Positions 45,462-55,982 are shown, counted from the stretch's first letter. The stretch is DNA of 64,000 bases from Gordonia westfalica (GCF_900105725.1 NZ_FNLM01000036.1:434001-498000), one strand, 5' to 3'. Made by a program: numbers and translations. The notes: generated from the letters alone by a model not told the origin.

Positions 45462-46583
45462 ATGCCGGCAGCCGCGAGTGGTTCGTACCCGCGCCGGGTC
45501 TACGACTCCCTGCCCGGGACGCTGAGGCGACGCCTCCGGCGTCTGAAGATCTCGCTCGTCCCGATCGTCCAATGCGCGCTGGCCGCCGGTGCGGCGTGGT
45601 GGATCGCCATCCACGTCTTCGCGCATCCGGACCCGTTCTTCGCGCCCATTGCGGCGGTCATCTCGCTGGGCCTGGGTCTCGGACGCCGCTGGCGTCGATC
45701 GGTCGAACTCGTCGGCGGTGTCGCGATCGGCATCGCCGTCGGCGACCTGTTCATCGGCTTCGTCGGTGAGGGGGCCTGGCAGATCATGGTCGTCGTCGTC
45801 CTGGCGATGTCGCTGGCGGTCGTACTCGACGACGGTCTGCTGATCCCCATGCAGGCGGCGTCGTCGGCCGTCCTGGTCGCGACCCTGCTGCCGCCCGGGG
45901 GCGTCGCCGGGTTCCACCGGGCGATCGACGCGCTGATCGGCGGGGTCGTCGGCATACTCGTTGCCGCGTTGTTCCCGGTCAACCCGGCCAATCGGGCGCG
46001 GGAGGACGCCGCGGGGGTTCTGCTCACCATCCGAGACGCGGCGCGGTCGGTCGCCGCGGGTCTGCGCGAGGGGGATGCGGAGACGATCTCCGAGGCGCTC
46101 GAGACCGCGCGCGGCACGCAGGCGGCCATCAACAACATGCGGTCCGACATGACCGGCGGCCGGGAGGTCACCCGGATCTCGCCGCTGTACTGGAGTTCGC
46201 GCGACCGCCTCGACCGGCTGGTGAGGACCGCGGATCCGATCGACAACGCGGTCCGCAACTTCCGGATCATCGCCCGTCGGTCCCTGGCCGTCACCCAGCG
46301 TGGAGAGCGGGTGCAACCGGCGATCATCGAGATCATCGACGACGTGGGCGGGGCGTTCGAGGTGCTCCGGGAGATGATGCTGGCCGATCCCGGTGAGGAC
46401 CCCGACCCCGTCGAGGCCGCGCGTGTCATCCGTTCGATCGTGCGCAAGGCACGCACCGACCTGGCCGTGAACAGCCATCTCTCCGAAGCCGCGCTGCTCG
46501 CCGAGATCCGATCCCTGCTCGTCGACCTGCTGATGATCGCCGGCCTGCGACGTTCGTCGGCGCTGGCCACCCTGCGGAGCTGA
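45462..46583 (+). CDS. FUSC/aromatic-acid-exporter-family membrane protein
   Basis: This 373-residue protein has an N-terminal block of membrane helices (about 30-175: IVQCALAAGAAWWIAIHV, FFAPIAAVISLGLGLGRRWRRSVELVGGVAIGIAVGD) and a helical cytoplasmic C-terminal half. The GRRWRRxxERxxG-like motif and topology fit the FUSC/ArAE family of proposed aromatic-acid exporters. The substrate is not predictable. It probably shares a transcript with the DUF3151 gene. Confidence 0.8.
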   Translation: MPAAASGSYPRRVYDSLPGTLRRRLRRLKISLVPIVQCALAAGAAWWIAIHVFAHPDPFFAPIAAVISLGLGLGRRWRRSVELVGGVAIGIAVGDLFIGFVGEGAWQIMVVVVLAMSLAVVLDDGLLIPMQAASSAVLVATLLPPGGVAGFHRAIDALIGGVVGILVAALFPVNPANRAREDAAGVLLTIRDAARSVAAGLREGDAETISEALETARGTQAAINNMRSDMTGGREVTRISPLYWSSRDRLDRLVRTADPIDNAVRNFRIIARRSLAVTQRGERVQPAIIEIIDDVGGAFEVLREMMLADPGEDPDPVEAARVIRSIVRKARTDLAVNSHLSEAALLAEIRSLLVDLLMIAGLRRSSALATLRS

Positions 46584-46617
46584 GGCTGCGCCGGCGGAGG
46601 CGTTCGACTGTTGCCAC

Positions 46618-46637
46618 ATATGCGAACTTCTGCATAT
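46618..46637. promoter_or_regulatory. AT-rich dyad before the CDF exporter, candidate metal-sensor operator
   Basis: ATATGC-N8-GCATAT lies 13 bp before the ATG at 46651, in a locally AT-rich stretch that contrasts with its surroundings. The form is reminiscent of ArsR/SmtB-type operators. No ArsR gene is visible in the window. Confidence 0.5.
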
Positions 46638-46650
46638 ATTGACGGCCATC

Positions 46651-47562
46651 ATGGGTCATTCACATTCGCATTCGCACACCCCCGGCGCTGGGGCCGCAGG
46701 GGAGCGGCGGCTGTGGCCGATGGTGCTTGCGGTCGCTCTCATCGGCGGATTCTTCGTGGTGGAGCTCGTCACCGGCATCCTGGTGAACTCGCTTGCACTG
46801 ATCGCCGACGCCGGCCACATGCTCACCGACGTGGTCGCACTGATCATGGGGCTGATCGCGCTGCTGCTGGGCCGCCACGGCCGCACCACCGACACCCGGA
46901 GCTTCGGCTGGCATCGCGCCGAGGTCTTCACCGCGGTCGCCAATGCGGTCCTGCTCATCGGCGTCGCGGCCTTCGTGCTGTTCGAGGCCATCGAGCGCAT
47001 CGGCAACGATCCCCAGGTTCCCGGCCTGACGCTGATCGTCGTCGCCCTGTTGGGCCTGGCGGTGAACCTCGTCGTCATGCTCCTGCTCCGTGCCGACGCG
47101 CAGGAGTCGATCGCCGTCCGCGGTGCCTACCTCGAGGTCCTGGCCGACGCCGTCGGCAGCGTCGGCGTCCTGATCGCCGGGATCGTGGCGCTGACGACCG
47201 GCTGGGGCTACGCCGACATCGTCGTCGCGGTCCTGATCGCGCTCTGGGTGGTACCGCGGGCGCTCCGGCTGGCGATCGACGCGCTGCGCATCCTCAATCA
47301 GCAGGCGCCCGTCCACATCGACGTGGAGTCGCTGCGGGCCGACCTCGCCGGCATCCCCACCGTCGACGACGTCCACGATCTGCACGTCTGGACGCTGACC
47401 ACCGGAATGGATGTCGCCACCGTGCATCTGGGCAGCAACCGACCGAACTCGGAGGTGCTGCCCGCGGCGCAGGCCGTGCTGGCTCGCCACGGCCTCGAGC
47501 ACGCCACGGTTCAGGTGGACAACGACGATCAGGGGCGATGTCGTGACGAGATGACGTGGTGA
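46651..47562 (+). CDS. Cation diffusion facilitator (Zn2+/Co2+-type) exporter
   Basis: This 303-residue CDF protein has a His-rich start (MGHSHSHSHTPG), six membrane helices (about 15-215) and a C-terminal cytoplasmic domain (DVHDLHVWTLTTGMDVATVHL). The membrane metal site is visible as DAGHMLTD in TM2 and LEVLADAVGS in TM5. The TM5 position that is usually His (HxxxD) is Glu here, which may alter metal preference. The ATG at 46651 was taken because the N-terminal His motif begins there; a TTG lies 12 bp upstream. An AT-rich dyad precedes it. Confidence 0.9.
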   Translation: MGHSHSHSHTPGAGAAGERRLWPMVLAVALIGGFFVVELVTGILVNSLALIADAGHMLTDVVALIMGLIALLLGRHGRTTDTRSFGWHRAEVFTAVANAVLLIGVAAFVLFEAIERIGNDPQVPGLTLIVVALLGLAVNLVVMLLLRADAQESIAVRGAYLEVLADAVGSVGVLIAGIVALTTGWGYADIVVAVLIALWVVPRALRLAIDALRILNQQAPVHIDVESLRADLAGIPTVDDVHDLHVWTLTTGMDVATVHLGSNRPNSEVLPAAQAVLARHGLEHATVQVDNDDQGRCRDEMTW

Positions 47563-47610
47563 ACCCGCGTCGATGAGTCGAAAATGTCGGCTATGCCTTA
47601 AATTCCCCGC

Positions 47611-48435
47611 ATGGAACGACGCGACTTCCTCGCGATACTGGCGGCCGGCACGGTGGGAGCCCTGGCCACGAACACGCTGACCGGGTGCGCCTCGCCGGTC
47701 CCGGCCGCCGAGATCAGGCCGTCCGGCACCCCCACGCCGACGCTGCCACCGGCGACCTCGCCGACGCCGTCACGGTCGCCCGCGGGACTGCTGCCGCCGG
47801 CGGTCGGAACCCGGCACCCGCTGCCCGCCGAACCGATCACCGGTCTGCCGGGCAAGGGCAGGCACATCGCCCTCACGGTCGACGACGGTGCCAGCTCCGA
47901 GGTCATCGGCGCCTACGTGAAGTTCGCCCAGGACACGGGTGCGCGCTTCACCTTCTTCGTCACCGGATCGTTCGACGGCTGGACCGACCACCGCGCGGAA
48001 CTGCGGCCGCTCGTCGAGTCCGGGCAGATCCAACTCGGCAACCACACCTGGACGCACCCGGCGCTCACCGAACTCTCGGCCAAGGGGATCGCCGACGAAC
48101 TCGGACGGACCAAACGGTTCCTGAAGAACCAGTACGGCGTCGACGGCACGCCGTACTACCGGCCGCCCTTCGGCTATCACAACGCAGCGGTCGACGCGGT
48201 GGCCGCCGACCTCGGCTACACGATGCCCACGCTCTGGTACGGGTCGCTCTCGGACTCCGGTCTGATCACCGAGAAGTACCTCGTGCAGTGCGCACGCAAG
48301 TACTTCCGCCCGCAGACCGTCGTGATCGGCCACGCCAACCACGACCCGGTCACCAAGGTCTATCCGAAGCTGGTCGAGATCATCAGGAACCGCAAGCTGC
48401 GGATGGTGACGCTCGACGACTACTTCGCAACCTGA
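47611..48435 (+). CDS. Polysaccharide deacetylase (NodB domain), Tat-type lipoprotein
   Basis: This 274-residue protein has a twin-arginine signal (ERRDFLAIL) followed by a lipobox LTGC, so it should be exported folded and lipid-anchored outside the membrane. After a Pro/Thr-rich linker comes a NodB fold (about 85-270) with TVDDG (catalytic Asp pair), HTWTHP (metal HxxxH), RPPFGYHN and VVIGHANHD. The family deacetylates chitin-like sugars or peptidoglycan. Substrate unknown; an envelope glycan is probable. Confidence 0.9.
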   Translation: MERRDFLAILAAGTVGALATNTLTGCASPVPAAEIRPSGTPTPTLPPATSPTPSRSPAGLLPPAVGTRHPLPAEPITGLPGKGRHIALTVDDGASSEVIGAYVKFAQDTGARFTFFVTGSFDGWTDHRAELRPLVESGQIQLGNHTWTHPALTELSAKGIADELGRTKRFLKNQYGVDGTPYYRPPFGYHNAAVDAVAADLGYTMPTLWYGSLSDSGLITEKYLVQCARKYFRPQTVVIGHANHDPVTKVYPKLVEIIRNRKLRMVTLDDYFAT

Positions 48436-48542
48436 CGGTCGGGAACGACAAACGTCGCCCGGCTGCAAGCGGTCGGGGGCTTTCGCTCACGCTGATTCGT
48501 AGTCGGCGGCGCGCGGCACGTCGCGGATACCGTTGCCCGGTC

Positions 48543-49955
48543 ATGGCCTCATCTCTGCAGACTTCCGCTTCCCCCAAGGTTCACGAGACCGACGCCGAGC
48601 GCCGCAAGCGGCTCCGCACGGTCGTGGCCGCGAGTCTCCTCGGCACCACGGTCGAGTGGTACGACTTCTTCCTCTACGCGACCGCCGCGAGCCTCGTGTT
48701 CAACCAGTTGTTCTTCCCGGACCAGAGCTCCTTCGTCGGCACGATGCTCTCGTTCGCGACCTTCGCGGTCGGGTTCGTCGTGCGTCCGATCGGCGGCGTG
48801 ATCTTCGGGCACATCGGCGACCGGATCGGACGCAAACGCACCCTCGCGATCACGATGGTCATGATGGGCGTCGCCACCGCCCTGATGGGTGTGCTGCCCA
48901 CGGCCGCGTCGGTCGGCGTGATCGCCCCGATCCTGCTGTTGCTGCTGCGCATCGTGCAGGGTTTCGCGCTGGGCGGGGAGTGGGCCGGCGCCGTCCTGCT
49001 GTCGGTGGAGCACAGTCCCGATCGCAAGCGTGGTCTGTTCGGCAGCATCCCGCAGATCGGACTCGCGCTCGGTCTGGCGCTGGGCACGGGCGTCTTCGCC
49101 CTGCTCCAGGTGACGCTCGACGACGACGCGTTCCTGACCTACGGCTGGCGTATCGCCTTCCTCGTGAGCATCGTGCTCGTCGTCATCGGGTTCGTCGTGC
49201 GGCTCAAGGTCGACGAGACGCCGGCGTTCGCCGAGGTCGCCGAGCTCGCCCAGAAGTCGACGGCGCCGATCCGCGAGGTCGTGCTCCCGCCGAACACCCG
49301 CAACACCGTGCTGGGTCTGCTCGCACGCTGGGGGGAGGGGTCGGCGTTCAACACCTGGGGCGTGTTCGCGATCGCCTACGCCACCACCGAGCTCGACATG
49401 GAGAAGGTGCCGGTCCTGGTGGCCGTGACCATCGCCTCGCTCGTGATGGCCGTCTTCCTCCCGGTGTCCGGGCTCCTCACCGACCGGTACGGCGCGAAGC
49501 CGGTCTACCTCGCCGGCATGACCGCCTACGGACTGTCCGTCTATCCCGTGTTCGCGTTGTTCGGTACGGAGGACCTCGTCTGGTTCACGGTGGCGCTCGT
49601 GATCGTGTTCGGCGTGGTCCACGCGCTCTTCTACGGCGCGCAGGGCACGCTCTTCGCGAGCCTTTATCCGACACGGGTGCGCTATACGGGCCTGTCGGTG
49701 GTCTACCAGTTCTCCGGCATCTACGCCTCGGGCCTGACCCCGCTGATCCTGACCGCGCTCTTCGGCGCGGCCTCCGGGTCGCCGTGGCCGGCCGCCGGCT
49801 ACCTGGCGCTCACCGCGGTGATCAGCGTCGTGGCGACCTCGCTCATCCGTCGCGAGGACCTGCACCTGACGACGGGGAACGACGCCGTCGTCGAGGCCGC
49901 CGCGAAAGCCGCCGGCGATCCCACGCGCGCGTCGGCCCCGGTCACGGTCGGCTGA
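48543..49955 (+). CDS. MHS-family MFS transporter
   Basis: This 470-residue, 12-helix symporter has MHS hallmarks: ASLLGTTVEWYDFFLYATAAS, GDRIGRKRTLAITMVMMG and RIVQGFALGGEWAGAVLLSVEH. Relatives carry shikimate, dicarboxylates or osmolytes. The ATG at 48543 begins the family sequence; the frame extends upstream only by chance inside the deacetylase gene. It is a different subgroup from the ProP-like gene at 24455, with no catabolic neighbours to suggest a substrate. Confidence 0.87.
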   Translation: MASSLQTSASPKVHETDAERRKRLRTVVAASLLGTTVEWYDFFLYATAASLVFNQLFFPDQSSFVGTMLSFATFAVGFVVRPIGGVIFGHIGDRIGRKRTLAITMVMMGVATALMGVLPTAASVGVIAPILLLLLRIVQGFALGGEWAGAVLLSVEHSPDRKRGLFGSIPQIGLALGLALGTGVFALLQVTLDDDAFLTYGWRIAFLVSIVLVVIGFVVRLKVDETPAFAEVAELAQKSTAPIREVVLPPNTRNTVLGLLARWGEGSAFNTWGVFAIAYATTELDMEKVPVLVAVTIASLVMAVFLPVSGLLTDRYGAKPVYLAGMTAYGLSVYPVFALFGTEDLVWFTVALVIVFGVVHALFYGAQGTLFASLYPTRVRYTGLSVVYQFSGIYASGLTPLILTALFGAASGSPWPAAGYLALTAVISVVATSLIRREDLHLTTGNDAVVEAAAKAAGDPTRASAPVTVG

Positions 49956-49964
49956 GCCGGCCCG

Positions 49965-50621
49965 TCAGGGACGGACGAGCAGCAGGTCGGTGACGTGGCG
50001 GTAGAACGTCGAGCGCTTCAGCACGCGCTCGTTCACGACGCCCTCACGTTCCACCACGATGTTGGTGCCGCCGGTCTGCACCGCCCGGCCGGTGAGCCAG
50101 CGTCCCGGCAGCAGCCACCGCTCGACCTGGGCGCGCAGACCGGGGGCCTCGAGGGTGGGTTCGATGAGGACCGAACGCACCTCGCCGTCGAAGAGTCGTT
50201 CGCTGTCGACGTAGGACTCGCCGTGCAGCTTCGCGCCCTCGGCGCCGAGATGGCGGGCGCTGCCGAAGATCACCGTCGCGGCGTCGTCGCGGATGAGGGG
50301 TACCGGTGTCGCGGTGCCGTTCTCGGCCAGTTCACGGGCGGCAGGCCCATGAGGGAGGCGGTAGCGGCGCGTCGCCGCGGTCGCCTCCGCCGAGACATAT
50401 GCCACTTCGACATCGAGCCGCTCGGAAGCCATCAGGGCCGCCACCACCTGCCCGAGGAAGATGTCGTTCTCCTCGGCGACGGTGGGTGCGAACCGTTCGG
50501 CCACACGAGGTTCGACGACGAGGCGGGTGACGGCCGAATCGGAGAGGGCGTCGGCCACGGCGGCACGGATCGCCTTCTTGTCGTCGGCGCGACCGGCTTG
50601 GGTGATCAGGGCGAAAGACAC
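49965..50621 (-). CDS. Conserved actinobacterial protein (Rv0358-like)
   Basis: This 218-residue cytosolic protein has no signal or membrane segment. It reads as alternating alpha/beta (FALITQAG..., TRLVVEPRVAERFAPTVAEENDIFLGQVVAALM), with a C-terminal PGRWLTGRAVQTGGTNIVVEREG. The location divergent from purA matches Rv0358 in mycobacteria. GTG start. I do not recognise a catalytic motif. Confidence 0.78.
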   Translation of the reverse strand: MSFALITQAGRADDKKAIRAAVADALSDSAVTRLVVEPRVAERFAPTVAEENDIFLGQVVAALMASERLDVEVAYVSAEATAATRRYRLPHGPAARELAENGTATPVPLIRDDAATVIFGSARHLGAEGAKLHGESYVDSERLFDGEVRSVLIEPTLEAPGLRAQVERWLLPGRWLTGRAVQTGGTNIVVEREGVVNERVLKRSTFYRHVTDLLLVRP

Positions 50622-50709
50622 GCGAATAGGGTATCGGGGGCCCGAACACAGTAGTGTTGGTGAGGTTTGTTCTGATCAGTTCAAGCGCGCCACCAGAAGG
50701 AGTACCTGA

Positions 50710-51999
<1,290 letters not shown>

Positions 52000-52012
52000 C
52001 CTGTCGCTCCCC

Positions 52013-52202
52013 GATCCGCAAGAACGCAACGCACCCAGGCCCGCTGTCCGATGGGACAGAGTGCGACGCACCCAGCCACCGGTCGACGTCAACCCGACCG
52101 GCAGACGTCGATCGACGTCTGCCGGTCGGGTTGAGGTTCGGCAGTGGGGGCTCCGGACGCTCCTCAGGCAGCGGACCTGGGTGCGTCGGGCTCTTTCGGA
52201 TC
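52013..52202. terminator. Nested inverted repeats with a 44-bp perfect palindrome, between convergent genes
   Basis: The core palindrome at 52090-52133 has two 22-base arms, CAACCCGACCGGCAG... meeting at TCGATCGA. Outside it, 52013-52046 pairs with 52169-52202 at 29 of 34 positions (GATCCG...CCCGCTG against CAGCGGAC...GGATC). The block fills the gap between purA (+) and the carotenoid oxygenase gene (-). Bidirectional termination is the simplest role; a MITE-like remnant is possible. No T-run is seen. Confidence 0.8.
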
Positions 52203-52253
52203 AGGCGGCAACCCATCCGCTCCCTGAGGAGCCCCGGAGCTTGCGGAGGGGCG

Positions 52254-53660
52254 TCACGAAGGGTCCGGCAGCCACGCCCCGTGGAGTCCCGCGGGCACGC
52301 GGATCGGTAGGTCCACGGTGGCGATCGGGCCGTCCTCCGGGGCGTCGGCGGTGAGCAGGTAGAACCGCGAGGTCATGTCGGTCGGATCGGTGCCGATCGC
52401 ACCCCAGTAGTCGCGTTCGGCGCCCGGGATGTGGATCGGTTCGCCGATCGCGGCTCCCGGCGTCCAGACCTTCTCGGTTCCGGCCGCGAGGTCGTGGAAC
52501 CACAGGCTGTCGAGGTCGCCGCTGTCCCTCGGTCCCTTCGCGACGCTGGCGATGCGGTGATGCTCCCGCGTCAGCAGCCGGTCGTCGACGCGGGGGAACT
52601 CCATGTTCGGCTCGGTGTTGCTGAGGACGGTCCTGGTGATCCCGGCATCGGGTCCGATCACCGCACGGGTCAGCGACGACGACGCGGGCGTCGGCTGGTC
52701 GGCGAAACCGCCGGGATAGGTCCACTCCACGTAGTCGACCGTCACCGAACCGTCGGGATTGTCGAAGGCGTTGGCGAAGTGCCAGACCCAGAACGGGTCG
52801 GCGTCGACCCAGCGCACCGCGGTGCCGTCCCGCGGGATCAGGGCGATGCGGGTCCCCCGTTGCGGCTGCCAGGACAGCAACGATCCGCCGCTCATCACCG
52901 ACTCGAAGTCGAAGACCAGCGGGCACACGAACAGCACGATGTAGCGGCTGGTCAGCGCCATGTCGTGGATCATGATCGGCGCGTCGAGGCCGTCGACCGG
53001 CGTTGGTTTGCGGGTCGCCCGGCCGTCCGGGCCGACCACCGCCCACGTCAGGTAGGGCGCGTCGAGAACGTAGTTGAACAGCACCAGCTCGCCGGTCGAC
53101 GGATCGATCTTGGGGTGCGCTGTGCTCCCGACGAACATCGCGCCGTCGCAGTCGGTGCGGGCCAGCGTTGCGAGGTCCGCAGGTGCGAGCTCGTATGGCC
53201 GGTCCGCCTCGGCCATCGCCAGCAGCCGACCACCGTGACGCACGATGTTGATGTCGGGGAGTTCGCGCACCGTCCCGGCGAGCTGGTCGCCGACCTCCGC
53301 CGCCGACGGTGTGTAGCCATCGGTGATGCCCGACCAGATCGCGTGTCCGGCATCCTCTTCCGCCAGCACCATCGGGGTGCGGACGAACCGGTTGCGATAC
53401 GACGCCCGCCCGGCCTCGAAGCTGATGCGGTGCACCATCGCGTCGCCGTCGATCGGGTAGACATACGAGCCGATCGGGTCGAAGCGCAAATTGGGGCCGT
53501 TGCGCAGGTAGCTGCCGCGGAGATCGGCGGGGATCTCCCCGCTGACCGGGAGGCCGACGGCGTCGACCTCGTCGCGCTGTGGCGCGAACACGCCGGTCAG
53601 GAAAGGGTTGCGGGACATGTCGACCGGCGCGGGGCGGGTCGGGACATCGGGTGCGGTCAT
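52254..53660 (-). CDS. Carotenoid cleavage oxygenase family protein
   Basis: This 468-residue seven-bladed propeller dioxygenase has four Fe2+-binding His placed as in the family: STAHPKID, MIHDMALT, VWHFANAFD and the C-terminal GLHGAWLP. N-terminal NPFLTGVFAPQRDE and YLRNGPNLRF are also typical. It cleaves double bonds of carotenoids, apocarotenoids or stilbene-like phenols. No carotenoid biosynthesis genes are in the window, so the substrate is open. The upstream cyclase gene is divergent. Confidence 0.92.
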   Translation of the reverse strand: MTAPDVPTRPAPVDMSRNPFLTGVFAPQRDEVDAVGLPVSGEIPADLRGSYLRNGPNLRFDPIGSYVYPIDGDAMVHRISFEAGRASYRNRFVRTPMVLAEEDAGHAIWSGITDGYTPSAAEVGDQLAGTVRELPDINIVRHGGRLLAMAEADRPYELAPADLATLARTDCDGAMFVGSTAHPKIDPSTGELVLFNYVLDAPYLTWAVVGPDGRATRKPTPVDGLDAPIMIHDMALTSRYIVLFVCPLVFDFESVMSGGSLLSWQPQRGTRIALIPRDGTAVRWVDADPFWVWHFANAFDNPDGSVTVDYVEWTYPGGFADQPTPASSSLTRAVIGPDAGITRTVLSNTEPNMEFPRVDDRLLTREHHRIASVAKGPRDSGDLDSLWFHDLAAGTEKVWTPGAAIGEPIHIPGAERDYWGAIGTDPTDMTSRFYLLTADAPEDGPIATVDLPIRVPAGLHGAWLPDPS

Positions 53661-53803
53661 GGCGGTGCTTTCGGCGGCTGGGATTACTGATGTCGCTTCA
53701 GATTAGGTTGTTCGCGCAGGTCGCGCCGACGTTTCCCCAGCTCGTCGCTGAAACCGCGCGCCGCATACGGGCGGTCGCGGCCGTTGTCGTGATTAGCTTG
53801 GGC

Positions 53804-55384
53804 ATGCTTGCGAGGCGGGGGAGCCGCGACTACGGGTCGATCCTGCTCGGCTCTGTCGAGGAAACCGGGATCAAGCAGCGCATTCGGATCCAGACGTTGC
53901 TGACCACGTCGATCGTCGTGGCGAACATCTTCGGCGCGGTGGTCGCGGCGGCGCTCGCCGCGGTCGGAATCCCGCAGCCGACCGTGTTCACCGCCGAACT
54001 GTGGTGGGTCAACTACATCGTGGTGCCGGTCTACATCCTGGCGGCGTTCGTGGTCGGGATCGGTTGGGGCACCGTCGTGGGCGTCCGGAATCTCCGGTGG
54101 GCCATTCGCGACGAGGTCCCGTCCAAACGCGACGCGCGCCGGACCATGCGTCTGCCGTGGCGGCTGTCGCTGGTGCAGGGTCTGCTGTGGGCGGGCGCCA
54201 CGGTGATGCTGACGATCATGTACGGCCTCGTCGATCCGCAGCTGATCCCCAAGACGCTGTTCGTCGTCGGCATGAGCGGCGTGGTCGTGGTGGCGATCGC
54301 CTACCTGTTCATCGACTTCACTCTGCGACCCATTGTGGCCGAACTGATCTCGGCCGGATTCCACCGGCGGAAACGAACGGGTGTGAAGTCTCGGGCGGTG
54401 GTCTCGTGGATGGTCGGGTCGGCGATCCCGATCATCGGCATCCTGCTGGTCGTGGCGTTCGGGGTGGCGCGGGACGAGACCTCCAAACTCGACCTGTTCG
54501 TCGGGGTGACGGTCCTGGGGCTCACGGCACTCTTCACCGGACTGCTGCTGACGCTGCTCTCGTCGATGAGCATCACCGGCCCGATCAGTTCGGTACGTGC
54601 CGGGATGAATCGCGTGACGTCCGGCGACCTGGACAACGCAGATCTCGTCGTCTACGACGGCACCGAACTGGGTGACCTCCAGGTGGGTTTCAACTCGATG
54701 GTCGCGGGCCTGCGGGAACGAGACCGGATGCGCGACCTGTTCGGCCGGCACGTGGGCCGCGAGGTCGCGGAGGCGGCGTTGTCGTCGGACCCCGAGCTCG
54801 GCGGCACCGAACGCGTGGCCGCGGCCTTGTTCGTCGACGTCATCGGTTCGACGACCCTTGCGGCGCAACGCCGTCCGACCGAGGTCGTGGAGATCCTCAA
54901 CAAGTTCTTCGCGGTCATCGTCCGGGCCGTCGAGAGCAACGACGGACTGGTCAACAAATTCGAGGGCGATGCGGTGCTCGCTATCTTCGGTGCGCCCATC
55001 GAACTCGACGACCCGGCCGGCGCCGCCCTGGCGGCGGCGCGGCGCATCGTTGCCGACCTCGCGGTCGAGGTGCCGGAACTGGCCGCGGGCGTGGGGGTGA
55101 GTTACGGGTCCGTCGTCGCCGGAAATGTCGGCGCCATCGAACGTTTCGAGTACACGGTGATCGGTGACCCGGTGAACGAGAGCGCCCGGTTGTCCGAACT
55201 CGCCAAGCGGGACCCGGCGAGCCCGCTCGCCTCGGGGCGTGCGGTCGAGGCTGCCGACCCGGCCGAGGCAGGCCACTGGCAGCAACTGGAGACGCTGTCG
55301 TTGCGCGGCCGGACGGCCGAGACGGTCGTCTACGCGGCCGCCGCCGGGGAGGAGACGACGACCGCGGAGACGGCGCTCGGGTAG
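53804..55384 (+). CDS. Membrane class III adenylate/guanylate cyclase with HAMP domain
   Basis: This protein of about 526 residues resembles M. tuberculosis Rv1318c-Rv1320c. Six membrane helices occupy about residues 25-290, a HAMP linker follows (SITGPISSVRAGMNRVTSGDL; LGDLQVGFNSMVAGLRERDRMRDLFGRHVG), then the cyclase domain with ALFVDVIGSTTLA (metal Asp), NKFEGDAVLAIFGAP (second metal Asp) and VIGDPVNESARL (transition-state Asn). It makes cAMP or cGMP in response to a membrane signal. ATG 53804 was preferred over an upstream ATG at 53690, whose extra codons are unusually AT-rich and leave only 29 bp to the divergent gene. Confidence 0.88.
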   Translation: MLARRGSRDYGSILLGSVEETGIKQRIRIQTLLTTSIVVANIFGAVVAAALAAVGIPQPTVFTAELWWVNYIVVPVYILAAFVVGIGWGTVVGVRNLRWAIRDEVPSKRDARRTMRLPWRLSLVQGLLWAGATVMLTIMYGLVDPQLIPKTLFVVGMSGVVVVAIAYLFIDFTLRPIVAELISAGFHRRKRTGVKSRAVVSWMVGSAIPIIGILLVVAFGVARDETSKLDLFVGVTVLGLTALFTGLLLTLLSSMSITGPISSVRAGMNRVTSGDLDNADLVVYDGTELGDLQVGFNSMVAGLRERDRMRDLFGRHVGREVAEAALSSDPELGGTERVAAALFVDVIGSTTLAAQRRPTEVVEILNKFFAVIVRAVESNDGLVNKFEGDAVLAIFGAPIELDDPAGAALAAARRIVADLAVEVPELAAGVGVSYGSVVAGNVGAIERFEYTVIGDPVNESARLSELAKRDPASPLASGRAVEAADPAEAGHWQQLETLSLRGRTAETVVYAAAAGEETTTAETALG

Positions 55385-55388
55385 GAAC

Positions 55389-55781
55389 TCAGAGGGCGTC
55401 TTCGGAACTGATCAGGATGCCGTCGGGGCCGACGATGCTGAGGCCGAGTCCGTCGAAGACGGAGTACTTGTAACCGTTGTTGTAGGCGACGTAGTAGTAA
55501 CGGCCACTGCCGTTCTCCTGCGCGTACACGCCGGACACCGGGATGCACAGAGTGTTGCCGGTGCTGCGCGCGACGCCGCGGTATTCGAGGTCGCCGTTGC
55601 CCCACTGGCAGATGGTCGCCGCCGACTTGGCGGTGACGACCGAGGTGACGGTGTACTGACCGACGTCGCACGACGGGGCGATCGGTGCCGCGGTGGCCGA
55701 TGAGGTGCCGACGGCGAGTGCGCCTGCGGCGAGGGCGAGGGATGCGCCGGCCGTGGCCAGGCGGGTGTGGGTTGACTTCAT
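55389..55781 (-). CDS. Small secreted protein, function unknown
   Basis: This 130-residue protein has a Sec signal (MKSTHTRLATAGASLALAAGALAVG... with probable cleavage at ATAAP). The mature domain of about 90 residues contains two Cys (SCDVGQY, TICQWG) plus a third in TLCIPV, and is rich in Tyr (RYYYVAYNNGYKYSVFDG). It is convergent with the cyclase gene, only 4 bp apart. No family recognised. An extracellular role is inferred. Confidence 0.8.
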   Translation of the reverse strand: MKSTHTRLATAGASLALAAGALAVGTSSATAAPIAPSCDVGQYTVTSVVTAKSAATICQWGNGDLEYRGVARSTGNTLCIPVSGVYAQENGSGRYYYVAYNNGYKYSVFDGLGLSIVGPDGILISSEDAL

Positions 55782-55863
55782 GAGAACCCAAGCTAGAGCA
55801 GAGTTTTCGTCTGCAACATGGGCAGAACTACCCGCCATCGTTCGGATGGATGACCCTTCGATA

Positions 55864-55959
55864 CGCCCTCCGCAGGCTCCGGGCTACTCAGGGAGCGGGT
55901 AACGCCCTCCGCAGGCTCCGGGCTACTCAGGGAGCGGGTAACGCCCTCCGCAGGCTCCG
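55864..55959. repeat. Tandem 39-bp repeat, two full copies plus a partial
   Basis: Units beginning CGCCCTCCGCAGGCTCCGGG start at 55864 and 55903, with a partial copy at 55942. Each contains CTACTCAGGGAGCGGG. They lie in the 201-bp gap between the secreted-protein and antiporter genes. Same period but different sequence from the 39-bp array at 35803. Confidence 0.92.
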
Positions 55960-55982
55960 ACCCCGCCGGCCGAGTAGCGAGG

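Noticed and set aside
46584..46650. Metal riboswitch before the CDF gene
   Set aside because: The leader is too short (67 bp) and has only a simple dyad.
53690..53803. N-terminal extension of the cyclase from the upstream ATG
   Set aside because: Codons there are AT-rich and unlike the gene, and the divergent promoter would be left with 29 bp. Kept as an alternative only.
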